Assembly (NCBI RefSeq): GCF_002099425.1
Contig: NW_018344158.1
Location: forward strand, 4,249,001-4,313,000
Direction of reading: 5' to 3'
Origin: Phascolarctos cinereus
Lineage: Eukaryota > Chordata > Mammalia > Diprotodontia > Phascolarctidae
Length of the DNA stretch: 64,000 nucleotides
This document shows, in pieces, positions 1 through 10,221 of the stretch (its first letter is position 1; each line of letters opens with the position of its first letter). The notes beneath the pieces are model-generated. The model was not told the origin of the DNA. It did not search any database and saw only the letters and a program-made list of their open reading frames with translations. The position numbers were made by a program, and so were the translations under genes.

Positions 1-339
1 TTGCTCACTTATGTTTTTCATTCATGTATTCCCTCTTACTCTGATCCAGGCAATGAGATGAAGCTTGCTGCCTCCCTCCTTCCACAGAGGTGATGAATTC
101 AAGATACAGAATCAGAAATACATTTTGAGATATGGCCAATGTGGGGATTTCCTTTACTTGACAACGCACATTTGTTATGAGGATTTATTTTTCTCTTCAG
201 TTGTAGAGGAGAGGAGGTTGGAGAGAGAAAAATTAATGCTCATTAATTAAAAAATATATTTAATTTAAAAAACATTTGCAGTCCTTGTTCAGTTATTTTT
301 CAGTCACTTTGGGAGGTCAGCACTAGTTATTGTTAACTT
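1..339. other. AT-rich sequence, no feature recognised
   Basis: No repeat family or exon is recognisable. The 61-codon frame here has no domain and no splice or polyadenylation context. A run of A/T lies at about 240-285. Confidence 0.4.
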
Positions 340-606
340 TGTTTTGTTGTTCTTTTAGCAGTTCTTTTGGCAATCATGTCCAACTCTTCATGACTCCATT
401 TGGAGTTTTCTTGGGAAAGATACTATAATGGTTTTCATTCCCTTCTTCAGCTTATTGGGCAGATGAGGAAACTGAGGGAAACAGGGTTAATTGACTTGCC
501 TGGGGTCACACAGCTAATAAGTGTCTAAAGCTGCATTTGAACTCAGGAAGATGAATCTTCCTGATTCCCAGCCCAGTGCTGTATCCACTGGGCCACCTAG
601 GTGCCC
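340..606 (-). mobile_element. Mar-1-type CORE-SINE (RTE/Bov-B tail), antisense
   Basis: Left end carries the reversed tail (TTTTGTTGTT, then CATGTCCAACTCTTCATGAC and TTTTCTTGGGAAAGATACT). The CORE follows (CAGATGAGGAAACTGAGG, GGTCACACAGCTAATAAG), and it closes with the tRNA-like head (CCACTGGGCCACCTAGGTGC). Length matches a full-length copy. Moderately diverged; no clear target-site duplication found. Confidence 0.85.
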
Positions 607-702
607 CAAAATCATTCAGTCACTCATTAAGTTGCTCTAATTATTCATTCTTCCAACTAATAATTATTAAGCTTCAAATATGTGTTAGGAATAGTCAGAG
701 AT

Positions 703-860
703 AGAGCTTCCATTAGAGCAGACTAGAAAGTGTTGTATTTGGAGCTAAGAACCTAGGCTTATATCCCAGCTGTGTCACTTACTACCTATAGATTCTTCAG
801 AAAATCATCTATCTTCTCCAGTCCTCAGTTTCCCTATCTGTACAATAAAAAATTTAGACT
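703..860 (+). mobile_element. MIR3-type CORE-SINE
   Basis: Head-side text (TTGGAGCTAAGAACCTAGGC), a CORE remnant (CCCAGCTGTGTCACTTACTA), CCTCAGTTTCCCTATCTGTA, and the L3-like end TTTAGACTAGATCATAAAATC. Confidence 0.7.
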
Positions 861-861
861 A

Positions 862-1005
862 GATCATAAAATCATAGATTATGAACTGTGTGGGACATGA
901 AAGGCCATATGGTGCAAATCTGCTTTTATAGATGGGGAAACAGGCACAGAGAGGTTAAGTGATTTTCCCAGAGCCACACAGGTGAGTTCTAAGACCCATA
1001 CTAGC
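862..1005 (-). mobile_element. MIR3-type CORE-SINE, antisense
   Basis: Begins with the reversed L3-like tail (AAAATCATAGATTATGAA), then ATGGGGAAACAGGCACAGAG and GAGCCACACAGGTGAG. It abuts the previous copy tail to tail. Confidence 0.7.
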
Positions 1006-1205
1006 TCTAAGTTAGTGATTGCCTGATACTTCTGGGGAACCAGTAAGTAGATAAAGATGGGAAGAGGTCCATCACACCCAAGGCCAGACACATTCATGGG
1101 ACCTTGAACTAGAAAGGTACCTTTGCCTGGGGAGGGAGATGGAGAAGATCCAAATGCCTTGTTTTCTTAAGCTCCATTCATGATAAGGGAAGAAAGGATT
1201 TTCAT

Positions 1206-1224
1206 ACGCGCTCACATACACACA

Positions 1225-1256
<32 letters not shown>
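1206..1256. repeat. (CA)n microsatellite
   Basis: Nearly pure CA dinucleotides with a few interruptions in the first 20 bases. It generates a spurious Val/Cys-rich frame on the minus strand. Confidence 0.97.
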
Positions 1257-1259
<3 letters not shown>

Positions 1260-1621
1260 GTTCAGACAGACAGAGACTATGCTTGGAATTTTGATGGAGG
1301 CACAATTCTGCCTAAACTCCCCTAAGTAACCTGAGGCCTCAGATGTGTGGTTTCCTTGCAAGGAGAAGAAGGGCTGTGACCCTTAGGACTGTTCATTATG
1401 GAGATGTAAAAATTCATCCTCTTTCAAGCCAACAAACCTATCTCAGAACATTAAAGGGGGCAAAATAAACAACCTCCAGTTTCTTTCCATGACCATACAA
1501 TGAAAGGAGCTGTCAGAGAGTTCTTGGCACCAGAGGAAAGCAGAGATTTTATTCACCCATGAGGTAGCAATTACCCTTTGCCCCACCATTATCACTATCA
1601 ACAGAGATTTCTCATGCCTCC
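1257..1621. other. Unassigned sequence
   Basis: No repeat, exon or RNA recognised. Could hide decayed LINE sequence. Confidence 0.35.
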
Positions 1622-1720
1622 GCTGGACTGATGGACAGAAGACCTGGGTTTGAATTCTGCTTCTGCTGCTTAGCAGTGTAACCTTGAAAAACTCACTGAA
1701 CCTTTCTGTGCTAAGTGTTG
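1622..1720 (+). mobile_element. MIR fragment
   Basis: AGAAGACCTGGGTTTGAATT followed by a degraded CORE (CTTAGCAGTGTAACCTTG, CTCACTGAACCTTTCTGTG). The 3' half is missing. Confidence 0.6.
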
Positions 1721-2335
1721 GGACAAATCAGTCAGGTTCGAACCCAGAATCCAGCTCTGGGGAACACTGCATTGCACTACTCCACTCTTAGTCCTGAGCT
1801 ATTTAGAAAGACCAATCAGTGGCCTGAGCTAGAGAAGCCCCTAATTCCACCTTATGGTATTCTGTGATTGCAGCAACTCATCTGCCCTCCTCCTCATTGA
1901 CCCTGGATATGTCTAAGAGCAGATGCACTCATGGCCTGGCTCCTACCTGCCTTTCCCACTTCAGAAGGGTTTTCCTAGGTCAGAGCACTAACCCACACAA
2001 GAAGCACATGCTCAGTTGAAGCCCAGGAAGGAAAGAGTTTGGGACATTGTGGGAAAGCAATTGGGATGGTTGCCATGATGGACCCCAGAGAAGAGGGGAT
2101 GGCTGTGGACTATGGCTAGTGGCTATCTGATGGTTTTCCCTTTTAACTAATCATTCTTGCTGACAGGATATCCAAGCTCTTTGTTTCTATACTCCTGAAG
2201 GTCTGCAAGTGCGAAATTTGCACCCTGAGGACAAGACCCAGTTGACCTGTCCTAGTTATGGTCCCATAACTAGTTAATGATTCCACATTTGTGCCCTTCA
2301 GAAAAGCTGTGTTGTGTTCAAAGTAGCATACTTGA
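1721..2335. other. Unassigned, apparently single-copy
   Basis: About 600 bases without recognisable repeats. Short frames have no domains and no exon-like boundaries. Confidence 0.35.
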
Positions 2336-2520
2336 GAGGCTAGCTGGGAGAATGGGAAGTACACTCATTTTGGAATCTCAGGATCTGAGTTCATGTTCTG
2401 ACTTCACCACTTTCTACCTGTGGCACCTTGGGCAAGCCCCAATCTCCCTGGGCATCAGATTCCTCATTTGAAAAGCAAGGGGGTTGGATTACAATTGGCC
2501 TACAAAGGGGTCCTTTTTGG
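2336..2520 (+). mobile_element. MIR3-type CORE-SINE
   Basis: TTTTGGAATCTCAGGATCTG, then CACCACTTTCTACCTGTGGC, CCTTGGGCAAGCCCC and the L3-like end GGGGGTTGGATTACA. Nearly complete. Confidence 0.7.
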
Positions 2521-2549
2521 GTCCCTTGCAGCTGGCTGTCCCCTGAACT

Positions 2550-3092
2550 TTGCATTCAAGCTCCACTTTGGTACTGGCTGTCCCCCATGACTAGAATGTT
2601 CTGTCTCCTCACCTGTATGGCTAGTAGTCCCTGGCTTTTTTCTAGGCTCTGGTCCTATGCCACCTCTTCTGGGGAGCCTGTCCTGAACTCTCATTGATGG
2701 GAGGCAGTTAGAGGGTCTGACTTGGAGGGAGGAAGAAGACCTGACACAGAATCTTGCCAGGTGTGACCATGGGCAAGTCATCTAATATCTCTTAGCCTCA
2801 GTTTCCCTCCATATAAAATGGGAATGATAACACCAATCACAGAAGGTTGTTGTAAGGATCAAAGGAGATCAAAATAAAGTGCTTCAAAAACTTTTGAGTA
2901 CTATTCAATATTATTATTATTAGTGCTTTCTCTCTTCCCTTGAAATGATCTTTTATATTCTTATCTTTTGCATATTGTTTCCACCTGGTATGATGTAAGT
3001 CCCTTGGGGGCAGGGACTCCTTCCCATTTGCCTTTATACCCCCAGTGCTCAGTAGAGTGTCTTCTACACAGTTAGCACTGAACAATGCTTGT
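2550..3092 (+). mobile_element. L2-type LINE, ORF2 end plus 3' UTR, split by a MIR
   Basis: 2550-2697 matches the end of L2 ORF2 (CATGACTAGAATGTTCTGTC, TATGCCACCTCTTCTGGGGA). 2936-3092 is the 3' UTR: TGTAAGTCCCTTGGGGGCAG, then CCCCAGTGCTCAGTAGAGTG. A MIR occupies the gap, so it inserted after the LINE. Confidence 0.7.
2701..2935 (+). mobile_element. MIR inserted in L2
   Basis: Full-length MIR pattern: GTGTGACCATGGGCAAGTCA, CTCAGTTTCCCTCCATATAA, GGTTGTTGTAAGGATCAAAG and an L2-like tail running into TATTATTATTATTAG. Confidence 0.75.
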
Positions 3093-3196
3093 CAGATTGG
3101 AGTCACCAGGGACATAGGGCACACAAGTTAAAAAGTATATTACTGGTGGCCTATGGCAAGGGTCAGAAGAGTAGTAGGCAAGAAAGGTAAAAAAGT

Positions 3197-3850
3197 CACA
3201 GAACGTCAGATGTGGAAGGGATCTAGGTCAGCCCTCCCACTCCCAAAAGGAATCGTCACTGAGCCACACCCAGCCAGTGGCCATCCATCCTTTTTTTTTA
3301 AATTTTTAGGCAATTGGGGTTAAGTGACTTGCCCAGGGTCACACAGCTAGTAAGTGTCAAGTGTTTGGTCTGAGGCCAGATTTGAACTCAGGTCCTCCTG
3401 ACTTCAGGGCTGGTGCTCTATCCACTGTTCCACCTAGCTGTGCCACTTTTTTTTTTTTTGGTGAGTCAATTGGGGTTGAGTGACTTGCTCAGGGTCACAC
3501 AGCTAGTAAGTGTTAAGTGTCTGAGGTCATATTTGAACTCAGGTCCTCCTGACTCCAAGGCCAGAGCTCCATCCACTGTTCCAACTAGCTGCCCCCATCC
3601 ATCCTTTTCTTAAAGTCTCCCAAAGAAGAGGCACCTGCTACCCCTGGAGACACTTGGGAGAGGTCTCATTATTAGGAAGGGTCCCTGCCCTTTTGGGAGA
3701 TCCAACCCAAATCTGCTGCTTCCGCAGTTCTACTCATTTCTCTTTGCCTTATCTTTTTGGTCCAAGGAAGATAAGTCTACTCTCTCTTTCATATGAGAAT
3801 CTTCTAAATTTCCTGAGACAGTCATCATGACCTTTCCTCTGTGCCAAGTC
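3197..3850 (-). mobile_element. L3/CR1 LINE 3' region, antisense, split by a SINE dimer
   Basis: 3197-3290 (GTGGAAGGGATCTAGGTCAG) and 3605-3850 (ATTATTAGGAAGGGTCCC, CCAACCCAAATCTGCTGCTT, TTTCATATGAGAATCTTC) match the antisense 3' part of L3/CR1. The pieces are collinear across the SINE dimer at 3291-3594. Confidence 0.65.
3291..3594 (-). mobile_element. Two tandem poly(A)-tailed marsupial SINEs, antisense
   Basis: Two copies of the same SINE lie head to tail (3291-3444 and 3445-3594). Each starts with a T run, then AATTGGGGTTAAGTGACTTG or a near match, GGTCACACAGCTAGTAAGTG and the tRNA-like head CCACTGTTCCACCTAGCTG. The pair is flanked by one shared 10-bp duplication, CCATCCATCC (3281-3290 and 3595-3604). 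The left copy therefore probably inserted into the poly(A) tail of the right copy. Confidence 0.88.
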
Positions 3851-4310
3851 CAAAGAAATATTGGATCACCAGGACCTAAAAATGTCAAGCAAAGGATAGG
3901 TAGAACTAGATAAATTCATGGGAAATGAAAAGGCATCTCAGATTAAGGGGATGGTGTGATCAAAGATGCAGTGGCTAGAGTGCACATGACTTCTTCCCCC
4001 ACTCTCAAACTGTCCCCAGATACCATCCGTCTGCCCAATCTATCCCATCAAACAGCACACACTAATATGTAGAGGAGGAAAACCAATGGGTTGAAGGATC
4101 ACTGAAGAGTGGACTGGTCATGCCATTGTTGCCCTTCCCCTCCTGCATTCAAGGTCCTTCCTTTCACGTGGTAATTCAATGCACAGAGCTAGGACATCTC
4201 CAGGTCCTAAAGACTAGGAAAAAGGATTTTCAACCAGCTCTCTATTATATCAATAGTTATTTTTTTTAAAGTGTGAACATGCTGTATGAGATAATGAACT
4301 ACCTTAAAAG
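3851..4310. other. Unassigned, apparently single-copy
   Basis: No repeat family, exon or RNA gene recognised. Confidence 0.35.
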
Positions 4311-4311
4311 C

Positions 4312-4424
4312 ACAGGGAAGCAAATTGACTTATTCAAACTCATGAGTTTTTGAGCCACGGTTCAAACCCAAGTTCTTTGACTTCATATCTAGGTCTTTTT
4401 CTAATATACCATCTTTCCTCTCAG
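4312..4424 (-). mobile_element. Degraded MIR, antisense
   Basis: AGGGAAGCAAATTGACTTAT, GGTTCAAACCCAAGTTCTTT and TCTAATATACCATCTTTCC keep the order of an antisense MIR. Much decayed. Confidence 0.55.
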
Positions 4425-4799
4425 CCTATTTTTTAAGAAGATAGCATGAGTTTACCCAATGGGTCTTGCCAACTGTGATTTCCGGGACGGGGGCTTATCT
4501 CTTCTTTCTTGACATGGCAGTGATTACTCTAGAGATAGTAATGAGTTGAGGCCTAAAGCCATAAGATCATGCACAACTGATGGGACACTGGAGGAGAGCC
4601 AGATGGGTCAACCAAAGAGCCAGGTTTCAGCTCTCCAAAAATGTGTCTTCAGGGAGCAAAGAAGATTACTATTACAGTCTAATTCCCATCATGAATATTA
4701 ACTCTCTACAAATGTATCACAATGGGTCAGGGCCAACTTGTAGCTCCCAACAATTTCCAAAGTGGGACAGGAAACAAGAGGGTGAAGTAGAAAAAGAAA
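4425..4799. other. Unassigned, apparently single-copy
   Basis: No repeat recognised. An 88-codon frame starts at 4580 but has no domain and runs into the next MIR3. Confidence 0.35.
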
Positions 4800-4965
4800 A
4801 CACTTGCAATGGAGTCATAGAACAGGAGCCCAAATCTGACCTCTAATGGTTACTATCTGCGCGGCCTTTCGCATGTGGCTTAGCCTTTTCTCATCTGTAA
4901 AAGAAAGAAGTTGACTTAGGTAGCTTTGAGATCAAATCCAGCCCAAGATGGATAATTCTGTAAGC
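4800..4965 (+). mobile_element. Degraded MIR3
   Basis: CAAATCTGACCTCTAATGGT, CTCATCTGTAAAAGAAAG, then an L3-like end (TTGACTTAGGTAGCTTTGAG). Confidence 0.5.
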
Positions 4966-5012
4966 GGACTTAGGAGACAGTTGGTTGCTAATACCTAATA
5001 TTTAAGGTAACA

Positions 5013-5160
5013 GTTTTAGAACCAGTGATGCCTTTAGAGGTCAGCTGGTCTAACACTGTCCTTTTACACATAAGGAAACTGAGGCTCAGAAACTTTAAGT
5101 GCTTTGCTCAAAGTCAACCAAGTGGTAAACAGCAGAGCCAAGACTCAAACAAAATTCCTT
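5013..5160 (-). mobile_element. MIR3, antisense
   Basis: GAGGTCAGCTGGTCTAACAC, ACATAAGGAAACTGAGGCTC, CAAAGTCAACCAAGTGGTAA. L3-like tail at left, head lost. Confidence 0.7.
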
Positions 5161-5161
5161 T

Positions 5162-5348
5162 AGGGCATGGCAAGAGCACAGGATTGGAATCAGCAGACAG
5201 GATTTCAAATCCCAGCTCTGCAACTTCTTACTGGTATGACCTTGGGCAAGTAAGTTAACTTCAACTCTCTGGGCTTCAGCATCCTCATCTATAAAATGAT
5301 ATGATTCAATTAAGTGACCTCCAAGATCCTTCCCAGCTGTAAAGCTGA
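5162..5348 (+). mobile_element. MIR3, near full length
   Basis: AAGAGCACAGGATTGGAATC, ATCCCAGCTCTGCAACTTCT, GACCTTGGGCAAGTAAGTTA, and the L3-like end AGTGACCTCCAAGATCCTTC. Confidence 0.8.
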
Positions 5349-5530
5349 TTGGGAAGCAACACAGAAAAATTGCTCAATTTGGAGTCTGAGGACCTGGATT
5401 CAACTCCTGGCTCCTTCATGCATTTATATTTGGCTTTGGGCAAGTTCCTTAATCTTTCTAGGCCTCATCTGTTCCCTTCATTCTAAAATGGATGGCTGAT
5501 GTTTGATGATATCTATGGTCTCTCAAGCCC
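5349..5530 (+). mobile_element. MIR3, near full length
   Basis: TTTGGAGTCTGAGGACCTGG, GGCTTTGGGCAAGTTCCTTA, ATCTATGGTCTCTCAAGCCC. Directly follows the previous MIR3 in the same orientation. Confidence 0.75.
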
Positions 5531-6158
5531 TGTGTCTGAGAACGTTTGATTTCCATTCCAATGCTCGTCATTATTTCTCATTATCAGTGCAACTTTTACA
5601 TCCATTGACATTTGAGTGTATGCCCTCATGGTTTTGTTTTTGTTTTTTATAACCGGATCACCTCTCCAACTTTTCTCATTTCCACAAAGGTATCTTTTCA
5701 CCAAGCATATGGAAAAACATATAGGAAATCGAATGTGTGATAGATACTCATCCTGACACTCCAAACAAAAGTTTTCTTGCCTGCAGGCAGTAAATGCTTA
5801 GGCATAGGGCTATTTCAAAGAAGATGCTCATCAGAGAATCAGCCTTGCTTTCAATCAGATTGCACTCACTGATGCTGACAGGAGTCACACTGTGTCTCCC
5901 TAGAAGATCTAGGGAAAAAATTCCCCCCTATCAAATCCTGGCTTTAGAGCAAAGGAGAAAGGTGTTGACAAACATATAATATATCCATGCATCACACTGA
6001 AAGGTTAACTGGCAAATGAACTTCCTTCCTTGGCACTACTAACGTTTACAATTTCTAGATGTGTTAGACTATTACTCTTGTTATTTCAGAACATGAAAAT
6101 GTATGATCTATTCTTATATCTTTCTTTTCCTAGTTTAAACATAAATGCAAAAATAATG
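5531..6158. other. Unassigned, apparently single-copy
   Basis: No repeats recognised. Overlapping 83- and 61-codon frames on opposite strands have no domain content. Confidence 0.35.
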
Positions 6159-6159
6159 T

Positions 6160-6262
6160 GTCATAGTAGATAGAGCACTGACTAGGTTTAGAGGCAGGAA
6201 TATTTGCATTCAAATTCTGCCTCCAAAGCTTACTAGACTGACCATGAGCAAATCACTTAAAG
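6160..6262 (+). mobile_element. SINE head fragment (MIR/Mar-1 type)
   Basis: CATAGTAGATAGAGCACTGA, TGCATTCAAATTCTGCCTCC and GACCATGAGCAAATCACTTA. Truncated after the CORE. Confidence 0.65.
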
Positions 6263-6555
6263 CAAAACATAGCCCCCAGCATCTCCCACCTTATAAAAGG
6301 CCCCCAGGAAAAAAGCTACCCCCGTTTTGAGACTTTCTTTGGATCAGGACCCATTCAGAACCATAGTTTATGAGCCCCCATCAATTTGCTTGCTTTTGCC
6401 AGCCAACCAAAGGATGCTTTGGTTCAAAATGAAAGACTTTTACTGTTTATCAAGCATCTCCCTAAATATTCTAAGTTATGACCAGGACACAATCTGCCTT
6501 ACGGCGGCACAGGGTTCCCACACAGCAAGTTTCCTACTCAGACGCCATTATAGAA

Positions 6556-6755
6556 TTGCAGTATGGTATATTGTATAGAGTACTGGACTTGGGGTCAGGA
6601 GGACTTGAATTCAAATCCTGCCACAACTACTTATTAGCTGTGTGACCATGGGCAAGTCACTCTATGAGACTCAGTTTCCTCATTTTTAAAATAGAGAGAC
6701 TGATCTGATGACCTCTAAGGTCCCTTCTAGCTCTACATATGTGCTCCTATAACTA
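6556..6755 (+). mobile_element. MIR3, full length
   Basis: ACTGGACTTGGGGTCAGGAG, TTATTAGCTGTGTGACCATG, GGGCAAGTCACTCTATGAGA and the L3-like end GATGACCTCTAAGGTCCCTT. Confidence 0.85.
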
Positions 6756-7654
6756 TTCCCAACAAAATATGCTTCCATATTCCTAACAATATGAAACATT
6801 TAATAAAAGCTTGATTTAAATAATAAAATAAGATGCCTTTATTTACCTAAAATTAGACATAAAAAGACTAGTTTCTACTGTTGGATAATTTCAAGAATTG
6901 AGGTTTTTCACTCTAGGGAGTCATTATTTGAGAGAGCAAATAATATTCAACTTGGAATCTCTGAGATTTATGACCAGAAAAACGGCAAAGTCCAAAAATG
7001 TCTATTTCATGGACAAATAGCCTTATCAGAGTCTAAATAGAGAATATTTGGAAAGCAAACTTGGTTATTGCTCCCTGAGGATCAGCTATGCCATTTATCA
7101 GACAAGACCCTAAAAATCAATTTAAATTCCTAAACTGTGTAATTATAATGTGAGGCAACATCGTAAAAAAGCGAGCACAGGCAAACAAAGCCTCTCTGTT
7201 GTTCCTATTAGTCATGTCCTGCTCTTTTAATGAGGGAGCAAAGAAGTTGATGGAGACCCCTTTTGGAACCTAGAGTTGGGATTCCAGGGACTGTGAAAAG
7301 AGCTTTTAATTAAAAACCAAGCACTGGAACAGAGAAGTCGATGGATGCAGACCTCATCGACAAACGAGCTTTGAGGTAGGAGAAAAGGATGGTTGATGCC
7401 TATAGATTTTTTTTCCCTCTCATTAACATCAAAGCATTTACTTAATCAGTAGAAATGGTTCCAATATATAGAACATTCCTACTCTGCGCTGCACACAATC
7501 AAGCTAAAGGTTGGCATTTCTGTCTTTCAATGAATTTTGTTGGTTCTTATGTTTTTAAACAACAGCACAATAATAAGAAGAAATGACCAGAATGGGTAGT
7601 GATTATGGAACACTTTAAACGTTGGCAAAGCAGATTTTATAAAACTCCTAATGA
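6756..7654. other. 900-base AT-rich single-copy block, candidate conserved noncoding sequence
   Basis: No repeats recognised, which is unusual in this window. Contains homeodomain-type TAAT cores, including the palindrome-like GCTTTTAATTAAAAACC at 7302-7318. No open frame above 60 codons. Function is inference only. Confidence 0.4.
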
Positions 7655-7780
7655 CCTGGCTGGATGGCCTCATGTCAGGTAGGCTTTAGTGGGGGAATTC
7701 CTTTCCCTACAGGTTGGGCTAGATGACCTACCTGCTCCCAATATCCTTTCTACTGCTCAAATTCTGGGATTCAGATCAGT
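7655..7780 (+). mobile_element. L3/CR1 LINE 3' end
   Basis: CTGGATGGCCTCATGTCAGG, GTTGGGCTAGATGACCTACC and AAATTCTGGGATTCAGAT follow the L3 3' UTR, including its short ATTCTG-type terminal repeat. Confidence 0.65.
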
Positions 7781-7794
7781 GACTTAGGTGTTAT

Positions 7795-7926
7795 TACAAA
7801 TGAAGGGTATAGAGATTCACAGAGTCCAGCCAAAGTCATATAGCAAGTGACAGAATTGGGTGAAATCCAGGTCCTTGGGACTCCAAGTCCAATACTCCAT
7901 GCACACTGCTATCTATCCTGCCTCTC
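7795..7926 (-). mobile_element. MIR, antisense
   Basis: AAAGTCATATAGCAAGTGAC, GTGAAATCCAGGTCCTTGGG, CACTGCTATCTATCCTGCC. Confidence 0.65.
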
Positions 7927-8164
7927 TAAATGAAGTTCTGAATAATTACTCTCTTCAGCAGATATGAACAAACAACAAGAATGAATTCTATAAAAAGAAT
8001 CCACTTAGTTTCCATGCAAATATATGTGAAGGAAGAAATGATCCCAAATAGTGCATCCCAAGAGGAGGATAAAGAGTAAATCACTGCATCTAAACACACA
8101 TCTGAACATTTCATTATTGGTATGTTTTCCACCAAATAGAATAGGACAAAGACCACTGGGCTAA

Positions 8165-8300
8165 AGGTTCAAAGGATCATAGCTTTAGAGGTGATGGGCT
8201 CTTAGAGACCATCTAGTCCAAACAACTCATTTTACAGGTCAAGCAACTGAGGCCCAGATCAGAAAAGTGACAAGAGCATAATAGTAACTCTTCTGTGGTT
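8165..8300 (-). mobile_element. MIR3, antisense
   Basis: AGGATCATAGCTTTAGAGGT, GAGACCATCTAGTCCAAACA, TCATTTTACAGGTCAAGCAA, CTGAGGCCCAGATCAG. The head part is lost. Confidence 0.75.
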
Positions 8301-8442
8301 TCAGACAATGTAGAGGAAAAGGACAAATGATCACAGGAATCCTGGTTCCTCCCACAAGAGATTGGGATGGGATAGAGAGTGTCACATTCTCAATAACCAG
8401 TTGAGGTTAGAACTGATAAATAGAAGTAGGTCTAGAGCAATT

Positions 8443-8520
8443 TTACATATATATGTATGTGTATATGCACGTATCTGTGTATGTATGTGTATGTATGTAT
8501 TTATGTAAATACCTATTTGT
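8443..8520. repeat. Degenerate (TATG/TG)n microsatellite
   Basis: Alternating TG, TATG and TGTA units; underlies a spurious Tyr/Val/Met-rich frame. Confidence 0.85.
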
Positions 8521-8684
8521 ATCTGATGGTAGTCATCTTGGGGATGTTAAAAAAAAAACACCTCCTCTTCCGTATGCCCTTTTATTAATGTTGGTTCACC
8601 CCAATATGTGTCTCAAAGAGTTGCAAGATAGAAAATGGTTCTCTAAACTGCACAATATCATTATTCTGAAGCAGCAAGATAGCT

Positions 8685-8805
8685 GCCTATCCATGGGAGA
8701 ATGGTTAAACAAATTTTAGTAATGGAATCTTATTGCCTTGGAAGAAACAGTGATTATGAAGGACTCAGAAAATCATGAGAAGACTTGAATGCCCTGAGGC
8801 AAAGT
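8685..8805 (+). mobile_element. Old L1 ORF2 C-terminal fragment
   Basis: CATGGGAGAATGGTTAAACA translates to MGEWLN, the L1 ORF2 motif also seen as IGEWLNKLW in the L1 at 11464-12867. Downstream text resembles the end of L1 ORF2. Very decayed. Confidence 0.5.
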
Positions 8806-8814
8806 GAATCAGTC

Positions 8815-9500
8815 ACACAATCTATAAGCACCCATGCTAAGAGTCAGACACCCTGCCAGGGCCTGGACATACAAAGACAAAAATAAAAATAGTCTCACCC
8901 CTCAAGTTGGGGGCAGCTAAGTGGTACAGTGGTTAGAGTGCCAGGCCTGGAGTCAGGAAGACCTCAGTTCAAACCTGGCCTCAGACACTTACCAGCTCTG
9001 TGACCCTGTGCAAGTCACCTTGCCTCAGTTTCTTTATCTGTAAAATGAGCTGGGGAAGGAAATGGCTCCAGCATGTCTGTGAAGAAAACCCCAAATTGGG
9101 GTCAGGAAGATATGGGCACAACTGAAATGAATTAACAACAAAAGCCCTCAAGTTGACAGTATGTTCTGGAAAAACAAGTGCACAGAAATTCAAACACAAA
9201 GCAATTTCTAGGAGGAGGGCACATGTAACTAGGTGGACAGGGATCAGAGTAGGTTTCCTACAAGAGGTAGCCCTTAGGCTAAGCCTTGCAGGATGCCCCA
9301 GGGACTCTAAAAGGTAGGGTGAGGAGGGAGGGCATTTTGAGCACGGTGACAGCCTATGGAATCCCTATGCAAAAGCTTGGTGGAAAAAGATGGAAGGTCA
9401 GGTTCAGTAGACAGCAAGAAGGCCGTCTTAGCTGGACAGTAGAGTGGGGAAAGGAGAGTGATGTCCAAGTGCCAGAGCCAGACTGTGAAGGATTTTAAAA
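8815..9500 (-). mobile_element. L2-type LINE, antisense, split by Mar-1
   Basis: 8815-8898 (CCTGCCAGGGCCTGGACATA, CAAAGACAAAAATAAAAATA) and 9156-9500 (CTACAAGAGGTAGCCCTTAG, GAGTGGGGAAAGGAGAGTGA, CAGACTGTGAAGGATTTTAA) are collinear pieces of an antisense L2 3' region and ORF2 end. The Mar-1 at 8910-9144 interrupts them. Confidence 0.7.
8910..9144 (+). mobile_element. Full-length Mar-1-type CORE-SINE with target-site duplication
   Basis: Head GGGCAGCTAAGTGGTACAGT, CORE CTCTGTGACCCTGTGCAAGT, CTGTAAAATGAGCTGGGGAA, then the Bov-B/RTE-like tail (GAAAACCCCAAATTGGGGTC and a final AACAACAAAA). It is flanked by an exact 11-bp duplication CCCTCAAGTTG (8899-8909 and 9145-9155). The tail indicates mobilisation by an RTE-clade LINE, as established for Mar-1. 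Confidence 0.93.
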
Positions 9501-9690
9501 GCCACGCAAAGGAAGCTTTTCCTGTCCTTCCAACTGCCAACATCTTTGCATTTATTTCGCGTTTATTCTCTCTATGCTTACATGGACACATATTGCCTCC
9601 CCAGATAGAAACTCAGCTTTTGTATGTTTCCCCAAGCTGCAGAGGGTCAGGTACAAAGGAGATGCTTAATAAATGCTGAATTTTTGAATT
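9501..9690 (+). mobile_element. L2-type LINE 3' end
   Basis: Ends AAAGGAGATGCTTAATAAATGC, the L2-family terminus, preceded by a degraded 3' UTR. Confidence 0.65.
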
Positions 9691-10220
9691 AGCTTGTACT
9701 TCTCTGAACATTTTTTATCTAGTGGAACTAGATGGTAACAAAATCATGGAAAGGAGAGAGTTCCCACTTCACTGTAGACAACCCAGTCTAATTAAATGGC
9801 CTTGATGTCACCGGTGAAGAAATGGAACATGATGTCTGTGACAGACCTGACCCTCAAGAGCCTGAGGACAGCTGGACTTCTGTTTGACTGGGTAGACCTT
9901 CAGTCACTATTGAGAGCCAACGGTAACTTTCAAATAAATGGAAGAGCTCACACTTGTGTCAGTCAGGACACAAACAGAAAGTAGAGATGTAGAGACCATT
10001 AATGAATACGGTTCACGGGCACCCATCATTTTCCCCAAAGCCATCACAAAGGCCATATTATAGTTAGGAAATTTAATGATGGGAGTAAAAACAGAGCCCA
10101 GTGAAACTTGTTCTGAAGAAAGATGTCAGTGTTGGTGAGGTAATTTCTCTAATTTCATTCAGATTTACCCACCTATCACCACATGGGAGTCACACTTCAG
10201 TACTCATTGGCCCCTGTCCA
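9691..10220. other. Unassigned, apparently single-copy
   Basis: No repeat, RNA or exon recognised. Frames up to 62 codons carry no domain. Confidence 0.35.
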
Positions 10221-10221
10221 A

